Source of the DNA: Intestinimonas sp.
GTDB lineage: Bacteria; Bacillota; Clostridia; Oscillospirales; Oscillospiraceae
Assembly: GCA_022653075.1 (NCBI GenBank)
Contig: JALCSB010000003.1
Coordinates: forward strand, 1 to 64,000
Direction of reading: 5' to 3'
Length of the DNA stretch: 64,000 bases
The translations under genes were made by a program, and so were the position numbers. Every line of letters starts with the position of its first letter. Position 1 is the stretch's first letter. This document shows, piece after piece, positions 23,623 through 33,501 of this stretch. The notes under the pieces were generated by a model. It saw only the letters and a list, made by a program, of their open reading frames with translations, made no database searches and was not told the origin of the DNA.

Positions 23623-24246
23623 ATGCAAAACGAGTACACCATCCGTTTGGAAACAACAGGCGATTACCGCGAAGCTGAAAATCTGACGCGTGAGGCGTTT
23701 TGGAATGTCTACCGCCCCGGGTGTCTGGAGCATTATGTCCTGCACACCTTTCGCGGCAAGCCGGATTTTGTCCCGGAGCTGGATTTCGTGATGGAGCGCC
23801 GCGGCAAGCTCATCGGTCATGTGATGTATGTCCGCTCCGAAATCCACGCCGATGACGGCAGAACCATACCCATCATGACTTTCGGCCCCATCAGCATTGC
23901 GCCGGAGTGGAAACGACAGGGCTACGGCACGATTTTATTGCGCCACTCCATGAACGAGGCCAAAAAGCTGGGCGCGGGCGCGCTGGCCATCACCGGCAAC
24001 ATCGACTTCTACGGTAAGTCCGGTTTCGTGGTGGCAAGCACGAAGAACATCCACTATTTTGCCGAACCAAGGGAAGCTGAAGTTCCCTATTTCCTGATCT
24101 GTGAACTGAAGCCCGGCTTTCTTCGCGGCATCTCCGGCACCTACAAGGACCCGGAGGGCTACTTTGTGGATGAAAAAGAAGCCGAAGCCTTCGACACGCA
24201 GTTTCCGCCCAAGAAAAAGGAGAAGCTACCGGGGCAGCTGGTGTAA
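23623..24246 (+). CDS. GNAT family N-acetyltransferase
   Basis: A 207-residue protein with a full GNAT fold in residues 5-150: N-terminal LTREAFWNVYRPGC, the beta-4 segment IPIMTFGPISIAPEWKRQGY carrying the acetyl-CoA loop (RQGYGT), and FYGKSGF. The C-terminal extension is charged. It belongs to the YhbS-like predicted acetyltransferases; the substrate is unknown. AGAAGG precedes the ATG. A strong terminator follows, so it is a single gene. Confidence 0.88.
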   Translation: MQNEYTIRLETTGDYREAENLTREAFWNVYRPGCLEHYVLHTFRGKPDFVPELDFVMERRGKLIGHVMYVRSEIHADDGRTIPIMTFGPISIAPEWKRQGYGTILLRHSMNEAKKLGAGALAITGNIDFYGKSGFVVASTKNIHYFAEPREAEVPYFLICELKPGFLRGISGTYKDPEGYFVDEKEAEAFDTQFPPKKKEKLPGQLV

Positions 24247-24264
24247 CCCAATTTCATATCACGC

Positions 24265-24299
24265 GCGAGGAGCGGTCACAGACCGCTCCTCGCTTTTTT
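24265..24299 (+). terminator. Rho-independent terminator after the acetyltransferase
   Basis: A perfect 13-bp stem (24265-24277 with 24281-24293), 3-base loop, then six T. Confidence 0.92.
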
Positions 24300-24400
24300 A
24301 ACGAAATTTATATAACTGTTGACAAGAATTTTTTATTGATTTACCCTTGTTTTCAGAGATGACGTCACTCTCCAATCACAAAAATGGAGTTGAAGTGAAT

Positions 24401-25408
24401 ATGTATCACGGAAGATTCAAGGGCTCGCACTATGAGGCGGGCTTCCAGTACGGAGCACTGCTGAAAAACCATGGAAAAATCATTCACGGCAGCCCGACTT
24501 TTACGATCACAGACGAGCTGAAAGCGTTTGCAAAGAGCTGCCTGCCGGTCTATCGGGAGTATTATCCCGAAGTTCTGGAGGAGATGCAGGGCATGGCGGA
24601 CGGTCAGGGCAACCCGCTTGAAAATATCGCAGATCTGCTGCTTCCCATGTACTGCTTTGAGCCGGATCATCACTGTACGGCCTTTGCGGTTGCCGACGGA
24701 ACAAATATGATCCTGTGCAAAAACAGCGATTTCCTTGTGAGCCTCGAAAAGCTCTACATGAACTGCCTCTATGCGCTGTCCGATGCCTATGCGTTCAACG
24801 GCAACACCACCGCATTCATCCAGATCGAGGACGGCATGAACGAAAGAGGACTTTCCGCCGCGCTGACCTTTCTTTATCCGCATATCCGAAAGCCGGGTCT
24901 GAACGCCGGGATGCTGACACGCTATATCCTGGAAAAATGCGCGACGACGGAGGACGCAATCAGCGCGCTGAAAAACCTGCCAATCGCCTCCGCCCAGACG
25001 ATCACGCTGGCCGACAGAACCGGAAAGATTGCCGTCGTGGAGTGCAATCCCGCAAAGCTTGAAGTGATCCGGCCGGAGCCGGGAGATCATTTTGTCGCTG
25101 CAGCGAATTGCTTCCATTCCGAGGCGATGAAGGAGTACCGCACCCCGCCCGATGTGGATAGCTGGCGCGCGGAGGAGCGGTACGAGACGGCGCGGAACGC
25201 TCTGGCGGAACATGACGGAGCCTATTCGCTGGACTTCTGCGAGGATGTTCTGTCCGGCAAATACGGCTTCATCTGCCAATACGACCGGAAAAAGAATGCC
25301 GATACGGTCTGGTCGGCGGTCTACGATGTGAAAAACCTGCGCTTTTACCGCGTGGAGGGCAACCCTTCAAGGAAGCCGTTCAAAGTGGATAAACGGATGA
25401 AATTCTGA
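24401..25408 (+). CDS. C45 peptidase-like hydrolase (acyl-CoA:6-APA acyltransferase family)
   Basis: A 335-residue Ntn-hydrolase. It shows the family start GSHYEAGFQYGALL, a conserved EMQGMADG and the putative self-cleavage nucleophile Cys92 in DHHCTAFAV, followed by the KNSDF and GMNERGLSAALTFL motifs. Members cut linear amide bonds (penicillin acylation in fungi, beta-alanyl or bile-salt-like substrates elsewhere); the substrate here is unknown. The ATG at 24401 is preferred since homologues start there, although GGAG is 11 bases away. Single gene ending in a terminator. Confidence 0.85.
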   Translation: MYHGRFKGSHYEAGFQYGALLKNHGKIIHGSPTFTITDELKAFAKSCLPVYREYYPEVLEEMQGMADGQGNPLENIADLLLPMYCFEPDHHCTAFAVADGTNMILCKNSDFLVSLEKLYMNCLYALSDAYAFNGNTTAFIQIEDGMNERGLSAALTFLYPHIRKPGLNAGMLTRYILEKCATTEDAISALKNLPIASAQTITLADRTGKIAVVECNPAKLEVIRPEPGDHFVAAANCFHSEAMKEYRTPPDVDSWRAEERYETARNALAEHDGAYSLDFCEDVLSGKYGFICQYDRKKNADTVWSAVYDVKNLRFYRVEGNPSRKPFKVDKRMKF

Positions 25409-25433
25409 TAAAACCCTTCCGCTGCGTATCGCA

Positions 25434-25479
25434 AAAGGCACGGTCATGGAATTATTACTCCATTTCCGTGCCTTTCTTC
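25434..25479 (+). terminator. Terminator after the C45-like gene
   Basis: AAAGGCACGG (25434-25443) pairs with CCGTGCCTTT (25466-25475); an inner ATGGA/TCCAT pair extends the stem. Followed by CTTCTGTTG. Confidence 0.7.
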
Positions 25480-25609
25480 TGTTGTAGGCTTTTGAATTTT
25501 CCGGCTTGCGGGTCACGGGATTCAGCCCGTATCAACTGCCGCGCTGGGCGGTGTTTTGCGCTCTCTGCTTTTTTCTGGAGAGCTTTTCGACAGGGCTAAA
25601 CTTTTCCAT
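25440..25609 (-). pseudogene. Small basic Oscillospiraceae protein, broken by an internal TGA
   Basis: The frame starts MEKFSPVEKLSRKKQRAQNT and, after a TGA at about codon 26, continues YGLNPVTRKPENSKAYNRRK. A NPVTRK-x(5)-YNRKK motif recurs in small basic proteins of this bacterial family as I recall them, with Trp where the TGA stands here. So a single TGG-to-TGA change seems to have inactivated it. Length and end are approximate. Confidence 0.5.
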
Positions 25610-25825
25610 TGCAAGGTTTCTTTTGTGGAAGCAGATCATTGATGCTATCAGAAACGCCCGTGCTTGTCAAACGCAGCGGTGAACCGCCACCGTCTGCGCC
25701 TTCAAGGAAATCTTGCCGGCCTTGTAGCCGTAAGCCGGCGGCTCTTCCGCAAGAATCAAAGAAAGTCCTCTGAAATCAATGATTTCAGAGGACTTTTGAA
25801 AGTAGTGACCAATTTTGATACCAAA
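25610..25825. other. Left flank of the large element
   Basis: No intact gene. Contains a palindromic GTCCTCTGAAATC / GATTTCAGAGGAC hairpin (25765-25795 region) just outside attL. Confidence 0.45.
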
Positions 25826-25855
25826 TGCACACGGTACTGCCTTTCATTAAAAGGT
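25826..25855. repeat. Candidate attL of the large element
   Basis: Shares 11 identical bases and then CCTTTCATTAAAAGGT (one mismatch) with 62635-62665, separated by 3 instead of 4 bases. The last part is itself a small palindrome (CCTTT/AAAGG). Confidence 0.65.
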
Positions 25856-25885
25856 ATAGAAATAATTAAATTGGAGTGCACCCCA

Positions 25886-26737
25886 TTACAATACATTTGC
25901 AGAGTATTCATCCCAATATGCATCATCGCTTTCTATTCTGTGCAACCAGCAGTACATAAGAACAACTTCAAATTCTTGTTTTTTCCCTCGGGTGAAAGCT
26001 TTCTTTGGCATGTTTCTGTACAGCGTATCTAATCCGAATAGATTGTTCTTTTGCTTATAATCATAATTCCAGAAAAATGAATTACTTAGATTGAATTTCT
26101 TATATTCTTCTCGCTTATCATAGTACTCGCTTTTTTTCTTATGCCCTTTTGGCCATATTTCTGGGAATTCAGAAAAATAATCTACCCATTCCGCGCAAAA
26201 ATTATAGATATTTACGCCATATTTTTTATAGGTATTGAATATCCATTCATTAATGCAATCGGAGATAAAAAAGTCATTATCGTATATATGAAAATTATTT
26301 CTAACGCAGTGCGCACTTTTGATAAACCTAAAAATCATCTCTGACTGACCCTCAAGGAACTTAAAACGTTTTATTGCTTTGGGATATATTTCATAAGATA
26401 GCGCTCGGAATTCCGGCTCGCTATCATAGAGAAGAAAATAGTCATCAGTAATCATGTTCATCAGTTGTTTGTGCATGTATTTTCCATAAGATGAATATAT
26501 AGAAACAAGCCATTCCTGAACTTCTGGATCATAATCTTTGATAATATTCCGGTACTTATCAATTTTTTGTTCTTGCAATACAGTTTTTTCATCTGCTTGC
26601 CTTGTATCAAGATAGCTGTTAAAGTATTCAAAAATATAGTTCACACATATGCGAGTGTTCTCGGTGCGCTTTTCAAGATCATATTCATTAATTCCATCTT
26701 CTGATTTTCTTTTCAGGATGTATTCTTCCAATTTCAC
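25886..26737 (-). CDS. Hypothetical protein at the left end of the large element
   Basis: A 283-residue, AT-rich gene with no family I recognise. The product is soluble, rich in Tyr, Phe, Asn and Lys, and contains aromatic clusters (FFISDCINEWIFNTYKKYGV; LSNSFFWNYDYKQ). It is transcribed towards attL and lies downstream of the type I restriction operon, in the position of cargo or defence genes. A role in defence is only a guess from location. Confidence 0.6.
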   Translation of the reverse strand: MKLEEYILKRKSEDGINEYDLEKRTENTRICVNYIFEYFNSYLDTRQADEKTVLQEQKIDKYRNIIKDYDPEVQEWLVSIYSSYGKYMHKQLMNMITDDYFLLYDSEPEFRALSYEIYPKAIKRFKFLEGQSEMIFRFIKSAHCVRNNFHIYDNDFFISDCINEWIFNTYKKYGVNIYNFCAEWVDYFSEFPEIWPKGHKKKSEYYDKREEYKKFNLSNSFFWNYDYKQKNNLFGLDTLYRNMPKKAFTRGKKQEFEVVLMYCWLHRIESDDAYWDEYSANVL

Positions 26738-26921
26738 AATACAAACCCCCTACCACCCCTTAAAGTAATTGAAATTATTATACTATTAACTGAATAATTA
26801 AAAAGTGCAGGTAATATTAAAAGGTTCAAACGCCGTATTTTCTTGGCAATTTTCCGGAGCTTTACAGCCATTTGTCCGTCCTTCTCATGTTACCCAATCG
26901 TACTGATCAGACGTTTTCACG

Positions 26922-29900
26922 TCAGTTTTCTTCCCTCCTATACGGTGTCAAATTATCTATGGTATCTGAATTATGGCCTCCCGTACCTTCTGCCATCATT
27001 GAAGCAGGCTCTTCATAATCAGGGCATTTCAGAGACGCTTTCTTTCCGGCGGGTTTTTCATATGTAGCATTGAAAACCAATTCAAGAAGCCAGTCTTTAA
27101 ATGATTGATTTCTCCTGCTGCGTGTATCGCCCTGATAAGCCGTGTATAGTTCCATGCCGCTGGACATGTTCCTCAGGATAGCCTCCCACGTGGCGCGTTC
27201 ACTCTCATCACGGGCATTTTGAATATCTGAAAACTGCATCGCATTTTTGTAGCGTTCGTCCTTCTTGACTTCTTCTGCGATCTCCTTTATCTGTTTCCTA
27301 ATCTTGTCTTCATCAGTCCATTCGCAGTTACCCCAGACATCATGGAATGACTCCAGAATATGTGTAAGGGTATCCATCTCCGGTACTGGTATTTCCACAT
27401 CCGTCTGAACCGGGATAGGCTTAACCTCTGAATCTTCATTTGCCAAAGAAATAGACATCGTCTGCTGTGCCACAACACGATAGCTTTCGAGATCAACACT
27501 CTCTATAATCTTCTTATAATCCTCATCATCTTTTCCGGGCTTCGGGAGTTTCGTAATAAGCAATGTTAGGAAAATCGATAACTTTTCCCATTCAGAAGAA
27601 CCATAGGGCAGTATTGACGAGAGAAAATTATACGTTCGGACAAAAGCCTTAGCACTGCTCTTAAATTCGATCTGATCATCCAGCTCCAAGCCCTTGAAAA
27701 TTTCCACACACTTGTCAATGGTAGGATCAAGCTGATCGCGGTCAGCATTATTCAAATAGTGTTCAACAAGCGTATCTACATCCTCTTGTGTATACACTTG
27801 CATGGGCTCCATGTTATCAATCAGGTCATTCAGTTTGTTCGCATCTGTTTCTCCGGAAAGTATTGTGGTTTTATAATAACGCTCGAAAGATTTCTGTATG
27901 TCCATAGGGTTATTAATGAAATCCAGGACAAATGTATCCGTCTTGTATGGAGCGCAGCGATTCAGCCTCGAAAGTGTCTGCACGGCTTTGATATCAAACA
28001 GTTTTTTATCCACATACATTGTCTGAAGGAGCGGCTCATCATACCCAGTCTGAAATTTATCCGCAACAACCAAGATACGATAAGGATTTTTACGGAATGT
28101 CTTCTCTATCTTTGCACTTGGGAAACCGTTAATTTTAGCCTCGGTATATGACTCACCCTTATATTTAACTTCGCCGGAAAAAGCTATCATCGCTTTATAC
28201 TGACTTTTACGCTCTTCCAATTCCTTTTTTATTGCAAAGTAATATTCAATAGCCCTCATGATGCTACTTGTTACTACCATTGCGCGAGCTTGGCCTTTAA
28301 TTTTCATGCGGACATTATTGTAGAAATGCTCAACAATGATTCCAGCCTTCGCTTCAATTGCATGCTCATCACTTTCTACATAGGAGCGAAGAACTTTATT
28401 GGCTTTCTTCTTATCAAACAGAGGATCGTTACTAACAGTTTTTATGAGATGATAGTAACTTTGATATGGTGTGTAATATTTCAGAACATCAAGGATAAAT
28501 TTCTCTTCGATGGCCTGTTTCATCGTGTAGACATCATGAGGCTTGGCTTTTTTTGTGCCATCCTCGTTTAGAATTGGATTCCCATTCTCATCTGTAATGA
28601 TTTCTCCGAACATTTCGAGAGTCTTATTTTTCGGAGTTGCAGTGAATGCAAAGTAGCTAGCGTTTTTTGCCATTTTCTTGCCTTCGATAATGCTGTTGAT
28701 CTTATCCTCGAAAGTGTCATCGTCTTCATAGGCATTACCGGAAATAACAATATTCATCATAGCAGCAAGGCTGCCATTCTGGCTGGAATGCGCCTCATCA
28801 ATAATGATTGCAAAGTTTCTGCTTTTGTAGTCTGTGGAAATATCTTTTAGAATGTATTGAAATTTATGTACAACCGTGATAACAATACTTTTGCCCTCGT
28901 CCAGCAACGTATGCAGATCAGCTGCCGACTTCGCCCAACCGACAGTAGAAGATACCTGCATGAACTGCCTGATTGTATTCTTTATTTGTTTATCGAGATT
29001 GATACGATCTGTTACAACTATAATTGTATCAAATACACTCTTGCCATCATGACGAAGCGTAACAAGCTGATGTGCCAACCATGCAATTGAATTTGATTTC
29101 CCGCTTCCTGCGCTGTGCTGAACAAGGTAACGGTGACCGGCACCTTCATGCTCTGCACGTCCAAGAAGCATTGTTACTACCTTTAGCTGATGGTATCTTG
29201 GAAAAATCTGCTTATATGTTACCCGCCCTGTGTCCTCATCCTTGTCGGCTATCACCTGCACATAGTTTTCCAGAATTTTGGAAAGTTCCGGTTTTGTTAA
29301 AATATCCTTCCACAGATAATCCGTCTTGATGCCGCTCTCGTTCGGCGGATTTCCTGCTCCATCGTTATAGCCTTTATTAAATGGCATGAAGTATGACGCA
29401 TCCTTTTTAAGTTCCGTGCACATCATGACCTCATTATCATCTACGGCGAAATGAACAATGCAGCGCTTGAAATTAAAAATTTTCTCTGTCGGATCTCTGT
29501 CGGTCTTATACTGTTTTACGGCATCCATCGTGTTCTGAAGCGTATACTGATTCTTGAGTTCCATCGTGATAATGGGTAGACCATTCAAGAAAATACAGAG
29601 ATCGAGTGCAAGATGGCTATGTTCCTTTGAATACTGCAACTGCCGCGTAACACTGAAAATATTTTCGTTGTACATAGCCTGAGCTTTCTGGTTTCCCTCG
29701 CTTGGCAGCACCTGATAAAACTCCAGTGTCTTGTTCTTGTACTTGAATCCTTTTCTAAGTATCTCAATAACACCTTGGTCAGAAAGTCTCCGACTAAGCC
29801 TCTCCAGAAATTTCTTCTTCTCCGCCGGTGCATCGAGAATACGCAGCTCCTTTAATTCTCGTGGCTGCGTGCTATTCAGATAGCGAAATAGGCGGGTCTC

Positions 29901-30017
29901 ATCAATCGCGTAATCATGATTGAAGTCCTCGTTCGTCCCTTGCTCATAACCATTCTCGTTAACAAGCCAGTTAACGATGAGAGTCTCGAAGCCATTTTCC
30001 TTGGTGTTACTTGGCAT
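26922..30017 (-). CDS. hsdR: Type I restriction enzyme, R (motor/nuclease) subunit
   Basis: A 1031-residue subunit that translocates and cuts unmethylated DNA. The N-terminal nuclease domain has the D-x(n)-ELK pattern (LPIITMELKNQ). The SF2 helicase core follows with Walker A HSAGSGKSNS (near residue 305), DEAH in IIIDEAHSSQ and later motifs (FTATPKNKTL; KFQTGYDEPLL). The C-terminal region is the HsdM/S-contacting part. Its ATG overlaps the hsdS stop by one base (TAATG), so translation is coupled. The whole operon is notably AT-rich compared with the phage genes to its right. Confidence 0.95.
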   Translation of the reverse strand: MPSNTKENGFETLIVNWLVNENGYEQGTNEDFNHDYAIDETRLFRYLNSTQPRELKELRILDAPAEKKKFLERLSRRLSDQGVIEILRKGFKYKNKTLEFYQVLPSEGNQKAQAMYNENIFSVTRQLQYSKEHSHLALDLCIFLNGLPIITMELKNQYTLQNTMDAVKQYKTDRDPTEKIFNFKRCIVHFAVDDNEVMMCTELKKDASYFMPFNKGYNDGAGNPPNESGIKTDYLWKDILTKPELSKILENYVQVIADKDEDTGRVTYKQIFPRYHQLKVVTMLLGRAEHEGAGHRYLVQHSAGSGKSNSIAWLAHQLVTLRHDGKSVFDTIIVVTDRINLDKQIKNTIRQFMQVSSTVGWAKSAADLHTLLDEGKSIVITVVHKFQYILKDISTDYKSRNFAIIIDEAHSSQNGSLAAMMNIVISGNAYEDDDTFEDKINSIIEGKKMAKNASYFAFTATPKNKTLEMFGEIITDENGNPILNEDGTKKAKPHDVYTMKQAIEEKFILDVLKYYTPYQSYYHLIKTVSNDPLFDKKKANKVLRSYVESDEHAIEAKAGIIVEHFYNNVRMKIKGQARAMVVTSSIMRAIEYYFAIKKELEERKSQYKAMIAFSGEVKYKGESYTEAKINGFPSAKIEKTFRKNPYRILVVADKFQTGYDEPLLQTMYVDKKLFDIKAVQTLSRLNRCAPYKTDTFVLDFINNPMDIQKSFERYYKTTILSGETDANKLNDLIDNMEPMQVYTQEDVDTLVEHYLNNADRDQLDPTIDKCVEIFKGLELDDQIEFKSSAKAFVRTYNFLSSILPYGSSEWEKLSIFLTLLITKLPKPGKDDEDYKKIIESVDLESYRVVAQQTMSISLANEDSEVKPIPVQTDVEIPVPEMDTLTHILESFHDVWGNCEWTDEDKIRKQIKEIAEEVKKDERYKNAMQFSDIQNARDESERATWEAILRNMSSGMELYTAYQGDTRSRRNQSFKDWLLELVFNATYEKPAGKKASLKCPDYEEPASMMAEGTGGHNSDTIDNLTPYRREEN

Positions 30018-31393
30018 TATTTATCGACCTCCTCGTCTACAGATTCGTCATCATCTGATTCTTCCTCGTCTAATTCTTCATTGGCAGATTCATCCGGCGT
30101 CGCTTCATATTCCGGTATTTTCACGTTTCTGACATCTACTTTTCCCGTTACAGCATCAAATATTGTTCTTACCTGCAACTCTTCGACTTTGGAAACTTCA
30201 TCTTTTATCCCAGTAATAGTGTGATCTATGGTTTCACACCATTTTTCTACATGATCAGCTATTTCCGCTTGCTCGCCTTTAGAAAAAATCGGTAGCGGAA
30301 CTTTTACAAAATTTGAATACCGAAGATCCTGTCCATCCCTGATGAAATCTGACGTTCTTTGCAAAGCTGTGATATAGCTTTTTGATTTAAAAAGCCACTT
30401 AAAATATCTAGGCTCAACAGCTTCATTTGGTACAAGAACTATATAATGCCAAGTTACACAACCATTAATGGTGCATCTCTCTATTCCTCCTTGAAAGCTG
30501 CGAAGACTGATTACAAAATTATCAGGTTCGACATGTTTCCAAGATTCAAGATTTTGACCAGCAATAACAATGCGCCGACCTTCTCTTTCCATAAAATCTT
30601 TTTGCAATATAATTCCATATTTTTGACTTGCTGTCGCAGGAAGATCATTTTGTAATCTTGTCAGCTTACTCTCTAAAAACAATGTTTTTGAAGGAACAAT
30701 CCGCCAGTCTGTCGGGATCATTGGTAACCAAGACACCCCAGTTTCTATAAGTTCTTTATTGGGATAAATTCCCTCTGTAACCGCTCGATTGATCAATGAC
30801 TGACGTAATTCCTGTAATAGTCGTATTTCTGAGCGTTTTTCCCGAATAAATTTATGCATCTGTGCTAACCGCCAATCGAGGTAACGAACAATCTGTTCTT
30901 GTTCCTCAATGGGCGGTATCACAATGTTGTAATTTAACAGATCTGCTGCTGATAATGTTTGTCTTACACCTGCTCCGAGGCCATTAAAGATATTTCTTTT
31001 ATACCAATCAAAGTACTGATAATAGAAATACTTTAAATTGAGTGCAACCCTCGGCTTTAATCTTATATAGGCAGAACTCATTATGCCCCGCTCATTTACA
31101 ATTCCAACCCTACTTGTTGATATGTTTTCCAAATCAATAAGTTTAAAAACCAGTTCATTCTTGTCGAACAACTGATAGGTTGAATAGTCCGATGGCGCTA
31201 ATCCTATAGGTTTAGCAATATCATTACGGATAACGCCCCTTAATGTTAGCGAGAGGACATTTTTTTCTAAATTGCCTTTATTGATCACTTTAGGATTTGA
31301 AAAAAGTCGTTTTGCCTTATCACTCTGCCAGTGAGATGGCATCCTCTGATTCCATGCTATGCCAGTTGCGGAATATTCCTTATATTCTTCCAC
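30017..31393 (-). CDS. hsdS: Type I restriction enzyme, S (specificity) subunit
   Basis: A 458-residue subunit that selects the DNA target for HsdM and HsdR. It has two target-recognition halves separated by conserved helices (IPPIEEQEQIVRYLDWRLAQ in the first, LPIFSKGEQAEIADHVEKW in the second). The C-terminus is an unusual run of Glu/Asp-rich sequence (DEEESDDDESVDEE). It starts with GTG, overlapping the hsdM stop (TAGTG). The recognised sequence cannot be read from the protein. Confidence 0.92.
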   Translation of the reverse strand: MEEYKEYSATGIAWNQRMPSHWQSDKAKRLFSNPKVINKGNLEKNVLSLTLRGVIRNDIAKPIGLAPSDYSTYQLFDKNELVFKLIDLENISTSRVGIVNERGIMSSAYIRLKPRVALNLKYFYYQYFDWYKRNIFNGLGAGVRQTLSAADLLNYNIVIPPIEEQEQIVRYLDWRLAQMHKFIREKRSEIRLLQELRQSLINRAVTEGIYPNKELIETGVSWLPMIPTDWRIVPSKTLFLESKLTRLQNDLPATASQKYGIILQKDFMEREGRRIVIAGQNLESWKHVEPDNFVISLRSFQGGIERCTINGCVTWHYIVLVPNEAVEPRYFKWLFKSKSYITALQRTSDFIRDGQDLRYSNFVKVPLPIFSKGEQAEIADHVEKWCETIDHTITGIKDEVSKVEELQVRTIFDAVTGKVDVRNVKIPEYEATPDESANEELDEEESDDDESVDEEVDK

Positions 31394-33501
31394 TACCGCA
31401 ACCCTCCAATTATTGTCGCAAGCAAACCATCAGTATCAGATTCAATATCTTGGATATCCGAAATAATAGCTTTAGTACTTCTCACTTCAATGGGTTTATA
31501 AAAATATTTTGTGAAGCTTAATTCATACCCTATTGTCGCGCTTTCTTCATCTATCCAAGAGTCCGGTACATACGGCTGTACTTCGTTTTTCCAATATCCA
31601 TTGATGCCATCTTCATATAGTAAAGGAACATGCTCTGTGTCTTTAAGATTCTTATCTGCTTCTGGACTTCCTTTAGAATCAAGAACTGGCTCAGCCTTTT
31701 CATCAATGACAGTCAAATTATCTCTAAGCAGTTTTTTCCGTTTAGCCGTTAATTTGATTCCTTTGTCATCAGCCATTTCACCGAGACGCTCCATAAAATG
31801 ATTGAAATCGTAAGCGACATCTATTCCAGTTTCCTGATGGTATAAGTTTACCAGTTTCATCAAGTCATCGTCTTTTGCCTTGGCTTTCAGTGATTCGAGC
31901 CTCTCAGTTATAAAATCTAACCGGAGTCTCAGTGGCCTTTGAATGTCAACAGCGTAATATCCAAATTCTGCATTCTCAAAAACTCTACTATACTTCTGAT
32001 CTGCCTTGGTATAAGCAAGATAAATGTCCAATATTTTACGACGTATATCTGGAGTTATTTCACTGTTTTTTTCTCCTATATTTTTCTTTAAGGAAGATTT
32101 CATTGAAGTAGCATCGATAAGTTGCACCGTTCCTTTTCTTTTTTCTTCCTTTTCATTTGTCACAATCCACAGAAAAGTTCCTATATCAGTGTTATAAAAC
32201 ATCTTTTCAGGTAGAGCGACAATCGCTTCAAGTAAGTCGTTTTCAATAATGTATCGACGGAGATTGCTTGCTCCGCTCCCCGCACTTCCATTAAAAAGCG
32301 AAGAGCTATTATGCACCTCTATGATTCTGCTTCCGAGAGATGTCTTTTGCTTCATCTTGCTGATGTTATTTGCAAGAAAAAGCATCTGCGGATCGCCAAT
32401 ATCCGGAATCAGGGAATATTCCGGGTTTCCATCGTAATCAATAAGAAATCGGGAATCTGTGATCTCATCCTTCTTGATATCTCCCCATGCTTTGAGTTCA
32501 GCCTTCCATGATGTTCCAAAAGGCGGATTAGAGAGCATGAAGTCAAACTCTTCCTTCGGGAATCCATCATTCGAAATGGTAGAACCAAAGAAGATATTAT
32601 TGACCTGTGTGCCCTCGCCCTTAAGGAGCATATCTGCACAGGCAATCGCATAGGTCTCGTCAAAGTTCTCCTGACCGAATAAATTAATCGATACTTTTTT
32701 TCCACGACGCGCAGCCAGATTTCGGATGCATGACTCTCCAACGGTGAGCATTCCTCCTGTACCGCAAGCTCCATCATAGATGCGGTATGTAGTACTCTGG
32801 ATTTTGTCTTGAATCGGTATAAAAGCCAAATCAGCCATCAGCTCAATAATGTCTCTTGGCGTAAAGTGACGCCCAGCATCGGTCACATTTGTCTGCTCGT
32901 TAAACATACGAATGACCTCTTCAAAAAGGGTACCCATTGTATGATTATCGAGGGCTTCAAGCTTTTCCGTACCATCTTCATTTAACACCGGTTTATTGCT
33001 GAGATTTATGCTCGGATCTACAAATTTCTCAATAAGAAGGCCAAGCCTATCCTGTTCGGACAGGCGCGGAATCTGATCACGGAAATGGAATTTGTTGATG
33101 ATCTCCTGCACGTTCTTTGAGAAGCCATCCAAATAATCGATGAAGTCTTTTCTCAGCTGCTGCTGATTCGTTCTGGATTTCAGATCCTTTAATGTGAAAT
33201 CAGATTTGTTCACGAAATCCTGCCCTGCAATCTTACAAAGTGCTGGATCTATATCTACAGTAATTCCTTCCCTTTCAAAATCCTTCTTCTGAGCTACAAC
33301 TGCGTCATGCTTGGGCTCCAGCACGGCATCAAATCGACGGATAACCAGCATGGGAAGAATGACCTTCCGGTAATCCCCGACGTCATAAACATCTACAAGG
33401 CAATCGTTGGCGATTCCCCAAATAAAAGACTTCAACGAATTATAAGTTGACTGATTCATATTTAAAAAACTCCCTGTCTGTTTGTTTTCTTTGCCATCCA
33501 T
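31393..33501 (-). CDS. hsdM: Type I restriction enzyme, M (N6-adenine methyltransferase) subunit
   Basis: A 702-residue methyltransferase that protects self DNA and is needed for restriction. Motif I (DGACGTGGML) binds S-adenosylmethionine and motif IV (SNPPFGTSW) is catalytic. The protein is longer than the usual 500 residues because of an extended C-terminal helical region. The ATG at 33501 directly follows the XRE gene stop; an alternative ATG at 33459 has a better-placed GGGAG. Confidence 0.94.
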   Translation of the reverse strand: MDGKENKQTGSFLNMNQSTYNSLKSFIWGIANDCLVDVYDVGDYRKVILPMLVIRRFDAVLEPKHDAVVAQKKDFEREGITVDIDPALCKIAGQDFVNKSDFTLKDLKSRTNQQQLRKDFIDYLDGFSKNVQEIINKFHFRDQIPRLSEQDRLGLLIEKFVDPSINLSNKPVLNEDGTEKLEALDNHTMGTLFEEVIRMFNEQTNVTDAGRHFTPRDIIELMADLAFIPIQDKIQSTTYRIYDGACGTGGMLTVGESCIRNLAARRGKKVSINLFGQENFDETYAIACADMLLKGEGTQVNNIFFGSTISNDGFPKEEFDFMLSNPPFGTSWKAELKAWGDIKKDEITDSRFLIDYDGNPEYSLIPDIGDPQMLFLANNISKMKQKTSLGSRIIEVHNSSSLFNGSAGSGASNLRRYIIENDLLEAIVALPEKMFYNTDIGTFLWIVTNEKEEKRKGTVQLIDATSMKSSLKKNIGEKNSEITPDIRRKILDIYLAYTKADQKYSRVFENAEFGYYAVDIQRPLRLRLDFITERLESLKAKAKDDDLMKLVNLYHQETGIDVAYDFNHFMERLGEMADDKGIKLTAKRKKLLRDNLTVIDEKAEPVLDSKGSPEADKNLKDTEHVPLLYEDGINGYWKNEVQPYVPDSWIDEESATIGYELSFTKYFYKPIEVRSTKAIISDIQDIESDTDGLLATIIGGLR

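Noticed and set aside
24365-25279. 304-codon minus-strand frame opposite the C45-like hydrolase
   Set aside because: The plus-strand gene has clear family motifs; the antisense frame has none.
26738-26921. Possible small gene between the unknown protein and hsdR
   Set aside because: Only short AT-rich frames without ribosome-binding sites.
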